The notes under the pieces: generated by a model
Told to the model about the DNA's origin: nothing
Databases searched by the model: none
What the model saw: the letters and a program-made list of their open reading frames with translations, nothing else
Shown: positions 22,865 to 35,319 of the stretch, piece after piece
Numbering within the stretch: the first letter of the stretch is position 1
How the letters are laid out: the number at the start of each line of letters is the position of its first letter
Program-made: the position numbers and the translations under genes
Assembly: GCA_023238725.1 (NCBI GenBank)
Contig: CM041534.1
Span: 24,387,303 to 24,451,302 of the forward strand
Direction: 5' to 3'
Source of the DNA: Scortum barcoo
Lineage: Eukaryota > Chordata > Actinopteri > Centrarchiformes > Terapontidae
DNA: 64,000 bases

Positions 22865-24017
22865 TTTTTTTGTTTATGTAAATTTTTTTTTTTTCTGTTC
22901 TAAAGCTTCCAGTTTCTTCGGTGGAAAATTTAAAACATTATTTGTAGGGGTTAGGATTAAAATTCAGTTGCCACAATTCACTTCAGTATTTCTCCTGCTG
23001 TTTTCTAGTCAGTCTGCAATAATGAAGGCATGTTGAATTTAATTTGAAAGGTTGTCTGCGTCTTGCTCCACATTCACTTAATAATGTTTGGTATTTCCCC
23101 ATTTCTAACGTGGAAACGATTATTTTTAACTTGTTATATTTCCTTAAAACTCAAAACTTCATACAAGCGCTTGAATTTCGTAGAATAAACATCAGAAAGC
23201 ATCCAGATGTGTGGGAAATAATGGAGGGGGGAGGGGAGGCTAATTTTAACACATGTAACGGTCAACTTCCTGTTAATTCTACAAACCTTTGAAATAACAA
23301 GCAAATTGTTCAAGTTTTTATGCTGGTTTAGTTTGTATTTGTCGAGTGCTGCCGGTTTAAATAATGACCGCTCTGAAGTTTAATGTCTGCTTAGATTTTT
23401 CTGAACAAACTTCAGGCCACTGGAGTCTCCTCAGCTGGTGTCTCTGGCAATTTATTAGTAATAAACACTAGTTTGTATTGATCTGTGTACTTTTAATGTT
23501 CCCGCCAACTTTGATCTGAAATAGAAAAGTTTTCTTTTGTTGAATTTCCGAACGAATTCTTATGCTCAAACGTCATTTTCAGGAGCACGAGAAAATGTCT
23601 AATCTGAAGCTTTTAGGGTGAAATAACTGAATGATATTACGGTATAGTTTAGATTTGTTTTGAGTTAGACCTACCGACACTACCTGGCATCGTTAAGAGA
23701 TTCAAGATTTTTATTATAAGCACAACAATCAAAAGGAGACTGTTCCAGTTAGCACCTTTATTTCTCAGAGTGAAGTCCGTTGAGAGTAAAGTGACTGTTT
23801 TTGAAAATGAAACGTGATCAGCTGGATGAGAAACTAAAACATCAGTCACAAACATTAAACCCAGCGTGACTGCTGTGGATACCGTAAAAATGAACGATGC
23901 TTTTAGAAACTACTGAGGCGAATCGTGATAGAAAAACACCAACACAATTTACAAAACCTCAATATTTTTTTTTTTCTTTAGAAGAACTGCCAAAACCACA
24001 TATCCCACACAAACCAA
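22865..24017. other. Intergenic, no feature recognised
   Basis: AT-rich without coding signals. Around 23,699 the text TTCAAGATTTTTATTATAAG resembles the start of the dispersed repeat at 25,370 and 46,805. Confidence 0.5.
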
Positions 24018-24694
24018 GAAGATCAAGAGCTGGAAATGAACAAAACTGACAAGCACAACATTGATAATGTGAATTTTAAAGAAAGAAAGCGTAAATCCAC
24101 ACAGGTCCTTCATACATATGTTTTACTTGTCTTTTCCTTCCCTCTCCTTCCTCTTACGGCCCTCGGTGGTCAGACGCTGCAGGACTGTAACTCATGTTCA
24201 ACATTCAGGACTCTGACAGACGTTTTCTTCCAGTTTTGTCCAGCAGGTGATGCTGCTGCATCGTTTGTCTGTTAGCTGGTTACTTTATTGTCCTTGGGAG
24301 AAAATACTTTACGCCACACCTCAAGAAAACAATCGACTTCACACTTTACACGCACAACAATGACAGAAACACATAAAAGTACAAAGACAGGAAAAACCAA
24401 ACGACATGAAATAAGACTCGCCGTTCCCTCAGCGAGTCACCGTGTTCAGGGCTGCCAAAGCTTCTGCACCTCAGGGACCTTTACCTGATCGACATTATGA
24501 TGAAACTAGATCACTGAAATATTAAATCTGATTATTTTAAAGGTTCAGGTGGCTGAAATGATCTACATGTGAAGACGCCTCCAAAGGGTCACGCCATTAA
24601 ACCCCTCAGATTTCCAGAAATGTTCACACCCAGCTGTGTCCACCATTTTACACAAGTAAAAACACAGAAAAATACATTATTTTCTGAAAGCTAA

Positions 24695-24717
24695 GGGTGT
24701 GTGTGTGTGTGTGTGTG
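24695..24717. repeat. (GT)n microsatellite
   Basis: Part of the duplicated flank. It has a longer counterpart at about 33,690-33,716 and a third at about 43,398-43,432. Confidence 0.9.
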
Positions 24718-25369
24718 AGACTTCCAGTAAAGACGACCTGTTCAGAGAAAATGAAAGTGAAATCGTACTCAGACCAGACCAGTTCAACCAGATCCAGCTT
24801 TATATCAGTGCAATCAAACAAGAATTATTTCATTGTGTTTGGAAATGCAGAGAGATTTTTTGGGTACGAAACTTTATTAAACCTAATTTAATCAAATTAA
24901 ACAACTGAAACCAAATTAAACGCAATATCTTTGTGTATCGCACATCTTCACAGAGACGTACACCTGTCAATCACCTCAACCTGCAGGAAAGTCTAAACCG
25001 GTTCCTGTTAAGATACCATAAGTCACTATCTCTTCATCACAATTACATAAGCAAACTAATGGAGCTGTAGTTGATGATTAACAAACCATTTAAGATCAGA
25101 TAATCTTTTACTGATCCAACATCGGGAAAATTTCACTGTTACAGCTGCTCAGAAACAACAATTAAATATAAAGATAGAGATTAAATAACAGAGACAATAT
25201 ATAAATTATAATTTGTTGATAACTTTGTTGATGATTGGTTGTTGATGATTAATGGCTGCTAAACTGTGAGAGGTGAATGTTCAATGTTTAGTTAGTAAGT
25301 GTTATCAACATATAAAATGAACATGGTTTATTTCACATATTTGCAAACCCCCCTGCATGTTTACATCAC

Positions 25370-25560
25370 ATCAAGATTCAAGAATTTATTGTCATTGTAC
25401 AACAATGAACATCACGCAGTCACTGACACTGAAATTCTTAAATCTCTTGCTTAAAAATATTAACAGGGATAGAAACACTCAAACAAAAAATACATTAAAG
25501 AATAACAATATAAAAATAAATAATAGGACAAGAGTACTAATAGAATAATAAATAAAACAT
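25370..25560. repeat. Dispersed MITE-like repeat
   Basis: It begins TCAAGATTCAAGAATTTATT and includes TGTACAACAATGAACATCAC. Related copies are at 11,090-11,200, 33,962-34,165, 38,480-38,690 and 46,808-46,930. The family ends in short A-rich tails. It is non-coding. Confidence 0.65.
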
Positions 25561-25692
25561 AGATACTGTTTGGGTCAATTTGACCCGCCAGTGAAAGTGG
25601 AGACTAAAAGACGTCTTAAGTGTCAAATACTGTTTGTTTCTTTGCAACTGAGGCTCTGCGGAAAGTCTAAACCGGTTCCTGTTAACATATCA

Positions 25693-25858
25693 TCCTAGAA
25701 ACCACCGTGTTGTCCTGGGAGCATACGATCGTCAGTCCAACAGTGAGCCAATTCAGGTCAAGTCTATTGCCAAGGTAAGCAAGACCATAACATATATTTT
25801 CCTTTCTTTACAGAAATGTAATCTTTTTTACTTGAAGTAGTCATCCAGGCATTATTTT
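25693..25858 (+). pseudogene. Stray copy of ctrl exon 4 plus intron start
   Basis: Bases 25,693-25,774 are the 82-nt ctrl exon 4 (as at 26,764-26,845), followed by the same donor GTAAGC and about 80 bp of the same intron. Upstream of it is a fragment of the ctrl promoter module (GGAAAGTCTAAACCGGTTCC). No other exon is attached, so it cannot make a protein by itself. The equivalent flank of ctrl copy 2 lacks it. Confidence 0.92.
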
Positions 25859-25931
25859 TCATTTTACTTTATTGAAAAATCCAAATTAAACCTAATTTAA
25901 TCAAATTGAACCACTGAAACCAAATTAAACT

Positions 25932-26130
25932 CGATATCTTTGTGTATCGCACATCTTCACGGAGACGTACACCTGTCAATGACCTCAACCTGCGGGAAAG
26001 TCTAAACTGGTTCCTGTTAAGATACCGTAAGTTTTGATCACTATCTCTTCCAGTTAGTGTCCAGGAACTCAGGGTCAATCAGGTATGCTGTATGTATATA
26101 TAGTATGTGTGGTATCCATATAAAAGCCAG
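25932..26130 (+). promoter_or_regulatory. ctrl copy 1 promoter with TATA box and PTF1-like site
   Basis: TATAAAAG at about 26,119-26,126 lies some 60 bp before the start codon. About 145 bp upstream, CACCTG at 25,970-25,975 and GGGAAA at 25,994-25,999 are spaced about two helical turns apart. That pairing (E-box plus TTTCCC) is the layout of PTF1 sites in pancreatic protease genes. Function is inferred from that resemblance. Confidence 0.6.
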
Positions 26131-26181
26131 CGTTTGCTACACCTGAGGCACAGGGACGTGAATCACGACTGAGACACAGCC

Positions 26182-28691
26182 ATGTTCTTGCTTGTCAGTT
26201 GTTTTGCCCTCGTGGCCTCTGCCCTCGGTGAGTGACTGGCAGCTTGATTTACATTATTTGATTTACTATATCTTTCTGTGTGGTAGCAATTGTGAGCTTC
26301 ATTTGTGATGTTTGTCTGCCTGTAAATCAAATGTCGATTGTAAAAATTTTGAGATAAGAGGGTAATGTTTTGATTGTGTGCTTGGACCTCAGGGTGTGGA
26401 GTGCCTGCTATCAAGCCCCAAGTGAACGGATACAACAAGATTGTAAATGGACAAAATGCTGTGTCTGGGTCTTGGCCCTGGCAGGTTTCTCTCCAGGTAG
26501 CCTAAATACTGCCCCTTTGTTATAATCCCAACCGCTTATGTAATTGTGATGAAGAAGAGATTGTAAATATGCATCATCTCCTTTCCAGGATGAAACAGGA
26601 TTCCACTTCTGTGGAGGATCCCTGATCAGCCCGTACTGGGTTGTCACCGCTGCTCATTGCCGTGTTTCGTAAGCAATTTTGGTCAAATCTGATATACACA
26701 TGAGAAAATTCCCAACATTTTCATCTCTGTAATCACTTCCCTGTCTGTTTTTACTCTTTTCAGTCCTAGAAACCACCGTGTTGTCCTGGGAGCATACGAT
26801 CGTCAGTCCAACAGTGAGCCAATTCAGGTCAAGTCTATTGCCAAGGTAAGCAAGACCATAACATATATTTTCCTTTCTTTACAGAAATGTAATCTTTTTT
26901 ACTTGAAGTAGTCATCCAGGCATTATATTTGCTCATAAGAATGCATATGATTACTTCAACACACATTCGGATTCAGATTTCCTTTATTAGTCCCTCAGCC
27001 CTGTGAATTTCTCTGCTGTGGGACTAATAAAGAAAATCTGAATCTGAATCTGAAGCTCATGATGGCTGTTTTTGAATCAGTTAATTAACTGATGGCAGGT
27101 CAGACCACATTCTTTAAGAATAATGATATAAAATGGTACTATACTACTATACTCATTATTTATGCTCATATCTCCATCCAGGCCATCACTCACCCATACT
27201 ACAACACCGTGAACATCAACAATGACATCACCCTTCTGAAGCTGTCGTCCCCAGTGCAGATGACATCCCGTGTGTCTCCTGTGTGCCTGGCTTCCTCCCG
27301 CACCAGCCTTCCCTCTGGAACCAAATGTGTCACCACTGGGTGGGGCAGGACGGGACTAACTTGTGAGTGAGCGACTGATTTCACGCACGGTATTTGCAAA
27401 CAGAGATAAACACATGCGGGTCTGAGCAGTTCTAACGCAAAGGGACTGCTGAATAGCTCCATACCTCCCTAGGAAGGATATAAAAAAAGAAGTATTTGTG
27501 CAGCTAGCCTCATCTCCATTTTTTTCACCATTTTCAGCAACCCCTCGCTACCTCCAGCAGACTGTCCTGCCTCTGCTCAGCCCCGATCAGTGCAAGCGGT
27601 ACTGGGGCGTCAAAATCACTGATGCCATGATCTGTGCTGGTGCTTCAGGAGTGTCCTCCTGTCAGGTAATCACTTCTTTAAAATCTGAAACACAGTCGGA
27701 AACACACATTTGTCAGAAAAATGAGTTACTCTTCAGAGCAGCAATCAAATGTGAGATAAATGAACCTGTTCTTAATCATGAACTAATGATTTAATTTCGT
27801 ACATTTGCTAATGACAAATTATATGTTTATATCTGAGCTGTAGTTGATGATTAACAAACCATTTAAGATCAGATAATCTTTTACTGATCCCACAGTGGGA
27901 AAATTTCACTGTTACAGCAGCTCAAGAAACAACAATTAAATATAGAGATAGAGATTAAATAACAGAAACAATATAAACACAAAACAATATGTACAATAAA
28001 TAGTAGTAATAATAAGAAGAAACAGTATTTACATACACAGCCTCACCCAGTTAGATGTGCATACATTTACATAAATGTGTAAATTATAATTTGTTGATAA
28101 CTTTGTTGATGGTTGGTTGTTGATGATTAATGACTGCTAAACTGTTAGAGGTGAATGTTCAATGTTTTGTAAATGAATAACTACTTAAATTTTTAATTTT
28201 CAAATACTATACACGTAATATCCTAACTGATAGCGAATAGTTCAATATTAAACCATTTCCAGACTTTGCAAACAAGCTACTAGTAATACCCCTGTTACTT
28301 TACTACTTAATTAGCTTAAAATGACTTGATTGTGGAAGTGTTACCAATAAGGGATCGTCTTATTCAAACATATTCTGGCCTCATGTCTGTTTTCCTGTTA
28401 CTCACTGTGAGCCAGCCCACACCCCGCAATATACACAGAACACAAGGTCCACTGATTCAAGTATTAATTCCATCAAATGAAACCTTGCATGCTCTTAAGA
28501 GTTATTAAAAAACATGTTTCTCATTTCAGGGTGACTCTGGTGGCCCTCTGGTCTGTGAGAGCGGTGGAGTGTGGTCCCTTGTGGGTATCGTGTCCTGGGG
28601 CACGTCTAACTGCAACGTGTACGCCCCTGCTGTGTACGCCCGTGTGTCCTACCTGCGCAGCTGGATCGACCAGACCGTTGCTTCCAACTAA
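26182..28691 (+). CDS. ctrl: Chymotrypsin-like protease (CTRL-type), copy 1
   Basis: Seven exons: 26,182-26,227, 26,393-26,496, 26,589-26,668, 26,764-26,845, 27,182-27,362, 27,538-27,665 and 28,530-28,691. They total 783 nt, giving 260 aa, near the family length. A 16-residue signal peptide (MFLLVSCFALVASALG) is followed by the propeptide CGVPAIKPQVNGYNK and the activation site K-IVNG. The catalytic triad is His73 (TAAHC), Asp119 (NNDITLL) and Ser210 (GDSGGP). The Ser at the position equivalent to 189 (SSCQGDSGGP) predicts chymotrypsin-type cleavage after large hydrophobic residues. It is a secreted digestive zymogen of the exocrine pancreas. CGVPAIKP and NCNVYAPAVYARVS favour the CTRL group over chymotrypsin B. 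Differences from copy 2 are listed there. Confidence 0.93.
26970..27043. repeat. Hairpin-forming short MITE in ctrl intron 4
   Basis: ATTCAGATTTCCTTTATTAG on the left is mirrored by CTAATAAAGAAAATCTGAAT on the right, with about 30 bp between. The same element is at 36,349-36,422 in copy 2, so it predates the duplication. Confidence 0.8.
27853..28090. repeat. Dispersed repeat in ctrl intron 6
   Basis: AGATCAGATAATCTTTTACT followed by GATCCCACAGTGGGAAAATT. Related copies lie at 25,093-25,230 and 37,248-37,460. A frequent fish intron repeat; non-coding. Confidence 0.6.
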
Positions 28692-28865
28692 CGTGCAAAC
28701 ACACATGCAATGTAAAATACACGTGTGTTTATATGTTTTCCTGAACTTCATCATCCTGCTCCTCGTTGTGACCAGTGATTGTGGTCAGCAATATAAAGCA
28801 TTAGCTGTCACAAGTATGTTATATTAACTTTCAAGTTGAGCAATGGTGCATGTGAGAAATCAAGC

Positions 28866-28871
28866 AATAAA
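28866..28871 (+). terminator. ctrl: PolyA signal of ctrl copy 1
   Basis: AATAAA about 175 bp after the stop. The matching signal of copy 2 is at 38,251-38,256. Confidence 0.7.
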
Positions 28872-30195
28872 AATATAACTCTTAAGAATGGCAGTGTTGC
28901 TTTTTATCTCTTACTTTCATGTCAACCTGATAGCTTGGAGTGAGTATCTGTATAGTTTCAAGAACTATTTCATTGTGTTTGGAAATTTTGGGGTATGAAA
29001 CTTTTTCTGCTTGTCTTAGTAAGTGTTATCAACATATAAAATGAACATGGTTTATTTCACATATTTGCAAACCCCCCTGCATGTTTACATCACATCATTT
29101 TGGTCTCTCACCTCAACAAAGGAAGTTGGTGTTATTTCCTGGGCTCATTCTTGAACAAACTCCTCCGAGAGATTTGATCACATTGGCTTCAAATTTTAAC
29201 TGTAGAATCTAAAGACTTGAGTGACGCTAAATTGTGAAGGCTTTTTAGTTTTCACTGAACGGCAGGTCCCTGGGGGTGGGGGTGTGGCAAAGTTTGATGT
29301 TTCGCCATGAAGCAGGAAGCAGCTGCTGATGTGCTTGCGATGCTCAGAAAATCTCACTAGAAATGTTCGGTCTCAGGATTGTGTGTGATAAAATGGCTCC
29401 ATAGCGCCTCCTAAAAAGATTAAAAGGAGCAGCCCCAAGTCAACGTGTCACCTACATGTTTGAATTTCACAATTTATGAAATAGCCAGTGCCCCTGACAT
29501 GTTAAAAAACCCTAATTTAACCTAATCAAATCAAATTAAACCAAATTGAACCAAATCAAATTCCAATTTAATTTATAAAACTTTATCATTTTTTTTGTTT
29601 GTTTGGTTTTTGATTGGGCTGCAAAATTTTAATTTAAAATTTTTACTTTTTATTTTTTGACTATTCATACTAAAGTCATACCAAATTTCTCCATTGTTTT
29701 TGTTTTTTAAACTTTTTTTCTTTTTCTTTTTTAATTTTTTTTCTATTTTTCCTTTTTTTCTGTCTTGTTTTTGTATTTTTAGTTTATTTTGTCAGTTTTG
29801 TTGCTGCATAAAAAGAATGACTCAAAGAGGAAAAGGACTTTTAATTTAAAAGATTCAAAATTAAATGGACAAAGTCTGGGATGATCCAGGAGAGGGAGGT
29901 GACGGTCATATTTCTGCTCTGGAAGTTTCCTCAGATATCGGTCGGCTTATACAAGTTGCTGAAAACAGAGACAGAGAGGCAGACTGAATAAAATAAAATC
30001 ACTCGTCAACAAGACCCAGATCTGACACTGAATCTATAATTATTGTCAGGTTTAGACTGATGTTTTTTCTTTAGATTTTCTACCCACTGAGTTTATTGTT
30101 CTGCACCAATATACCAAAGCAAATGTTGTGGAAACCAACTTAGCAATAAGCCTCATCCTCATCCTCTTTCTTCTTCCCCGTCGGTGTTGTTCACG

Positions 30196-30685
30196 TTATT
30201 CTGTTGCCAGAACGACTTTAAGATCTGCCGACAAAAAGCACCAATGAAGAAACCAGGAAGAACAAGTGCTACAGACAGTAATTCAGACTGAGACAAACAC
30301 AGAGACTTCTTACAATCATAAAAGTATTTACTGACCAGCACCTGTATCGAGGTTTAATCCTTCTTCACTCATATCAATCTTGATGTCGCAGGCTGACTTG
30401 AAGAAAATAGAAAGAACAAATGCTTGAGGCAGTAATATCTGGGCGAAGAGAAAACACTTTTACTTTTGTGGGAGCACCAAAGAAAAGTCAAAATAGTAAT
30501 AATTTACTCACCCATTAATATTCGAAGAGTCTAAATTAGTTCCTCCTTCTCGAATGGTTCAAGTCTTTCAGAAAGACTCTTCCATTCAAGAGAATGCACA
30601 TCAGTAAAAAGTCCAGACAAACCCAGGGAGAACAGTATCCCAGAATATCAGAGATCAGGGAGACCAAAAATATTATGATTGCCAT
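30196..30685 (-). pseudogene. Small minus-strand gene family, copy I (broken)
   Basis: Homologous to the unit at 45,172-45,822. A minus-strand TATA (TATAAAA) is at about 30,801-30,807. An ATG at 30,685 opens a hydrophobic frame (MAIIIFLVSLISDILG). The donor after the EGGTNLDSS-type segment is at 30,512, the next exon ends at 30,336, and the last exon is 30,224-30,196 (ending in TAA). About 44 bp that hold the acceptor of the middle exon in copies II and III are deleted near 30,392, and the substitute AG gives a shifted frame with a stop. Probably non-functional. Family not recognised. Confidence 0.45.
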
Positions 30686-30826
30686 CGATTACTTAAATAT
30701 TCTGTCATAGAAAACAATCTCTCTGCTTTAGGTCCATTTGTTCTTTGTTATTTATTCTAATTGTATTTCTTTTTGAATTTTCGATGTACGAATGAGCAGG
30801 TTTTATACCTGCACGGGACACAAATC

Positions 30827-31378
30827 ATACAATAAATGCGAGGAATCTTCCATCATCCCATCCATTTGGTGCAGTTCGGCCTGATGTTGGCACTATGACA
30901 ATGAACTTTACGCTTTGGCCTGTAACTTTTGAACCAAAAATCTCTGAAACAAGATTTTTTCACACTTTCTAAAGATTTTTCGAATTTTATCCAGATGTGT
31001 TTGTTGAGCAGTCATCAGAACATCTCTGCGTGAAATGTCAAATCTCCTGAGCGCTTTGTGTAAATGTGACCTCTGAATGAAGAATGAGGTCTCATTTGGC
31101 CAATAGGTGGTGCAGTAACAGCATCATTTAACTATAAAGAAAGGGATTTTGGTCTACTGTATATAAATATATGTGTATATATCTTTAAAATACTGATATC
31201 ACACAGCAGCACGTCTGGGCCCAAACAATGGGTGTGTTGTGGTTTTGACTTGTTGACTTGTTCTCGTTCACAGGTGTGGCTGTGGTTGGCCGTAACATCT
31301 CAGAAATATGTCGCATGTGGACCATGAATGTATGAATGCAGAACACAAACATCACGCCTGTTCTCATAAAAACACAAC
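30827..31378. repeat. Flank duplicated at 46,262-46,805
   Basis: ATACAATAAATGCGAGGAAT and the 550 bp that follow recur with few changes at 46,268-46,805. This shows that the third small unit arose from the same duplication as the first. No coding frame is conserved. Confidence 0.85.
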
Positions 31379-31692
31379 GCGTCAGGCTGCCAACAGGTGT
31401 GACACACCTTCAATCTTGTGAACATGTGAATTTAAATACAGACGTTTGTCAGCACAGAGTTACTAACTTCTATTATCAGCTGCATGTACTTTAAATAAAA
31501 GTACCCATCATAATCTTGAAGTTGTTAATAAAATAGTTGAATAAGATTTCAACTATGAAACATTTCTGTTTTTAGAGAATACTTTTATATTGGATTAATG
31601 CCAAGTAGGATTTCATTGTGTCAGTGTCATTGTGGTGCAAAATATAAAAAGTAAACAGAAAAATATGAAGCTGAAAGTAAGTACTTAAAGTC

Positions 31693-32265
31693 TGTTGTGG
31701 AAAAATATATTTTGTACTGGAAATAAAGAGAATTGATCCAACCAGAGTGTCTTTTATATTTTAATAGTATTCTTGCAAGAAGGTGAGCTGTCAGACAACC
31801 CAGAGTGTGTGCTCAGCTGGATGAGGACTCTCAAGTGATAACAGAAAAAGCACATATATTTATAATGAGATACAAACAAAGGGAAGGTGGGGAACGTGAA
31901 GGGAAGGGGTGTGAGGTCTCGTATAGTTTCAGGGTTACATTGTCTTCGTGCGTAAGAGGAATGTGGCAGACAGATAGTTAATCAGAACATTGTAGTTAAG
32001 ATTTAAAACCGGTCGGAGCCACTCGGTGATAGCGTGTCCTCTGCAGTGCGATGACCATTATCAGTCAGATGTCTCTCTTTTACGGCAGGTCAGAAATGTA
32101 CAATCAGTCAGAGGTTTGTCTTTTATTAAAAGTCAGAGGCCTGTTCCCTAAAGGAATTTAGGTCTGGTCAGTTTAACGTGTGTCAAGAGAAAGTGAATCA
32201 CCATATGAGAAACTATTATATATGATTATATAAGAAAAACATAATAACGGCAGATTTCCATTACA
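31693..32265 (-). mobile_element. Solo LTR, reverse copy of the one at 7,061
   Basis: On the minus strand it runs from TGTAATGGAAAT to TTTCCACAACA with about 25 bp at each end closely matching 7,061-7,604 and much of the interior alignable. AGTC directly flanks both sides (31,689-31,692 and 32,266-32,269), a credible 4-bp target duplication. A solo LTR is what remains after recombination between two LTRs. Confidence 0.65.
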
Positions 32266-32269
32266 AGTC

Positions 32270-33012
32270 AGAAATAAAAAATTAAATACAAAATAGAAAA
32301 TAACATGAAGTAGAAATTAGCGTCATGAAATATAAAATAAACACAAAGACACTATGATTTATTTAATGGAAATCTGTTCAGATTGTGGAAAAAGTTCACA
32401 ATATTTAAAATATTTGCAATGTGCAAACACACATTATGTACATATTCACAGCTTGGAGTGAATATCTTCAATAATGTAAATGTTAATGAGTGTATTTACT
32501 CTGTGGTGGACATCAAAAACACCTGCCAATTTCTGGAAATTGTTGAAACTGTGTTTTGGACAAAGTTCAAGTACAAATTGGTCTCTCTTTGCTTTCTGGA
32601 TATACATTATATATACTGTGTATATGTAGTATATACAGACTATATATACTTCATATATACATATAATAATATAGTACATATAACAAGCTCAGGTACCTCA
32701 AAATTGTAGATAGTGAGAGACACAAAGAGAAACTAGACATATGCCACTATCAACAACAAGTGCATGCTGGATTATACCCTCAATAAATCAAAATCAATTA
32801 TCAGTGACTTCATAGTGATTGGTCACATTTAAAGACGTATTTAAATGGGAAGAGGCAGGATGCAAAAGAGCCAGCTGTTCTGTGATGTTATTATTTTATT
32901 TCAGCATTTATTGATTATTGATATTCAAGTAATTTTGAAAATGTCATAATGACATTTATGACATTAAAAAAACCACTTTTCTGTTTGTTTTATAGACACA
33001 AACATAAAGAAG
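32270..33012. other. AT-rich spacer between duplication copies
   Basis: No coding signal. It includes imperfect TATA-rich stretches at about 32,600-32,680. The words CACAGCTTGGAGTGAATATC at 32,448 echo 28,930, a further trace of rearrangement. Confidence 0.5.
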
Positions 33013-34689
33013 ACCGAGAGCTGGAAATGAACAAAACTGACAAGCACAACATTGATAATGTGAATTTTAAAGAAAGAAAGCGTAAATCCACACAGGTCCT
33101 TCATACATATGTTTTACTTGTCTTTTCCTTCCCTCTCCTTCCTCTTACGGCCCTCGGTGGTCAGACGCTGCAGGACTGTAACTCATGTTCAACATTCAGG
33201 ACTCTGACAGACGTTTTCTTCCAGTTTTGTCCAGCAGGTGATGCTGCTGCATCGTTTGTCTGTTAGCTGGTTACTTTATTGTCCTTGGGAGAAAATACTT
33301 TACGCCACACCTCAAGAAAACAATCGACTTCACACTTTACACGCACAACAATGACAGACAGAAACACATAAAAGTACAAAGACAGGAAAAACCAAACGAC
33401 ATGAAATAAGACTCGCCGTTCCCTCAGCGAGTCACCGTGTTCAGGGCTGCCAAAGCTTCTGCACCTCAGGGACCTTTACCTGATCGACATTATGATGAAA
33501 CTAGATCACTGAAATATTAAATCTGATTATTTTAAAGGTTCAGGTGGCTGAAATGATCTACATGTGAAGACGCCTCCAAAGGGTCACGCCATTAAACCCC
33601 TCAGATTTCCAGAAATGTTCACACCCAGCTGTGTCCACCATTTTACACAAGTAAAAACACAGAAAAATACATTATTTTCTGAAAGCTAAGGGTGTGTGTG
33701 TGTGTGTGTGTGTGTGAGACTTCCAGTAAAGACGACCTGTTCAGAGAAAATGAAAGTGAAATCGTACTCAGACCAGACCAGTTCAACCAGATCCAGCTTT
33801 ATATCAGTGCAGTCAAACAAGAATTATTTCATTGTGTTTGGAAATGCAGAGAGATTTTTTGGTACGAAACTTTTTCTGCTTGTCTTAGTAAGTGTTATCA
33901 ACATATAAAATGAACATGGTTTATTTCACATATTTGCAAACCCCCCTGCATGTTTACATCACATCAAGATTCAAGAATTTATTGTCATTGTACAACAATG
34001 AACATCACGCAAGTCACTGACACTGAAATTCTTAAATCTCTTGCTCCCTACAAACAATGCTCAAAAATATTAACAGGGATAGAAACACTCAAACAAAAAA
34101 ACATTAAAGAATAACAAGATAAAAATAAATAATAGGACAAGAGTACTAATAGAATAATAAATAAAACATAGATACTGTTTGGGTCAATTTGACCCGCCAG
34201 TGAAAGTGGAGACTAAAAGACGTCTTAAGTGTCAAATACTGTTTGTTTCTTTGCAACTGAGGCTCTGCGGCTTGTCGTATTTTTCATTTTACTTTATTAA
34301 AACATCCAAATTAAACCTAATTTAATCAAATTGAACCACTGAAACCAAATTAAACCAAACTGAACTAAATCAAATTCCAATTGATTTCATTTTGGTCATT
34401 CTTGTTATGCAGCAAATTTGTACTTAAATTTTTATTTTTTATTTTTTTGACTTGTCAATAAGTCAGTAAGTTGCTTAAATTACAGACCAATAAGACCTTT
34501 CATGTATTATAAGAATAAATATTAGAGTAATAATATAATTCTTATAATATAATTATAAGAATATTATTAAGATTGGTTGACAGAAAGTTTTGTTTAGCCG
34601 AACACTTTTTTTTGGTAGCTGTACTTCATATTTACATCAGAGAGCAGATTAATCAACTTTCATACTAAATGCTAATTTACTAAAGTCAT

Positions 34690-35036
34690 ATAAAGTGGTG
34701 TAGTGGTTAGCACTGTGGCCTCACAGCAAGACGGTTCTGGGCTCAATCCCCGGTTGACACGGGCCCTTCTGTGTGGAGTTTGCATGTTCTCCCTGTGCCT
34801 GTGTGGGTTCTCTCTGGGTACTCCAGCTTCCTCCCACAATACAAAGACATGCAGGTTAATTGGCGACTCTAAATTGCCCCTAGGTGTGAATGTGAGTGAG
34901 TGGTTTGTCTGTCTTTCTATGTCAGCCCTGTGACTGACTGGCGTCCAGTCCAGGGGTGTACCCCGCTCTCTCGCCCAAGTTAGCTGAGATAAGCTGAGAT
35001 ATTGTGTCAGGACAAAGCAGGTATGGAAAATGGATG
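34690..35036 (+). mobile_element. SINE-like repeat with tRNA-like head
   Basis: The head GTGGTGTAGTGGTTAGCACT resembles a tRNA 5' part with box A, and TTCTGGGCTCAATCCCC resembles box B. A body follows (GTGTGGAGTTTGCATGTTCT, then GGTTAATTGGCGACTCTAAA), ending in GGAAAATGGATGGACG. It is a very common dispersed repeat of percomorph fish. The name of its class is uncertain. It is present only in duplication copy B. Confidence 0.75.
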
Positions 35037-35319
35037 GACGTTTGTCAGCACAGAGTTACTAACCTGTATTATCAACTGCATGTACTTTAAATAAAAGTAC
35101 CCATCATAATCTTGAAGTTCTTGAATACAATTTCAACTATGAAACATTTGGGAGGAAATACTTTACGCCACACCTCAAGAACACAATCGACTTCACACTT
35201 TACACACACAACAATGACAGACAGAAACTCATAAAAGTACAAAGACAGGAAAAACCAAACGACATGAAATAAGACTTGTTGTTCACTCAGCGAGTCACCG
35301 TGTAAACGGTTATTAAACG

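Larger units (their letters stand above)
24018..30826. repeat. Segmental duplication, copy A
   Basis: Sequence from here recurs at about 33,010-40,195, almost identical over most of its length. The offset is about 8,990 at the left end and 9,379-9,385 across the ctrl gene, the change being due to insertions. Copy A alone has about 410 bp at 24,875-25,285 and the exon 4 relic at 25,693. Copy B alone has a SINE-like insertion and a piece related to 31,437-31,560. The ctrl gene and the small minus-strand unit lie within. Confidence 0.9.

Noticed and set aside
24036..24275. 79-codon frame repeated at 32,949-33,266
   Set aside because: It is conserved only because the whole segment is a recent duplication with non-coding flanks equally identical; the copies show no sign of frame-specific constraint.
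34690..34760. Possible tRNA gene (box A and box B-like words)
   Set aside because: No complete cloverleaf. It is the head of a dispersed SINE-like repeat with its usual body and tail.
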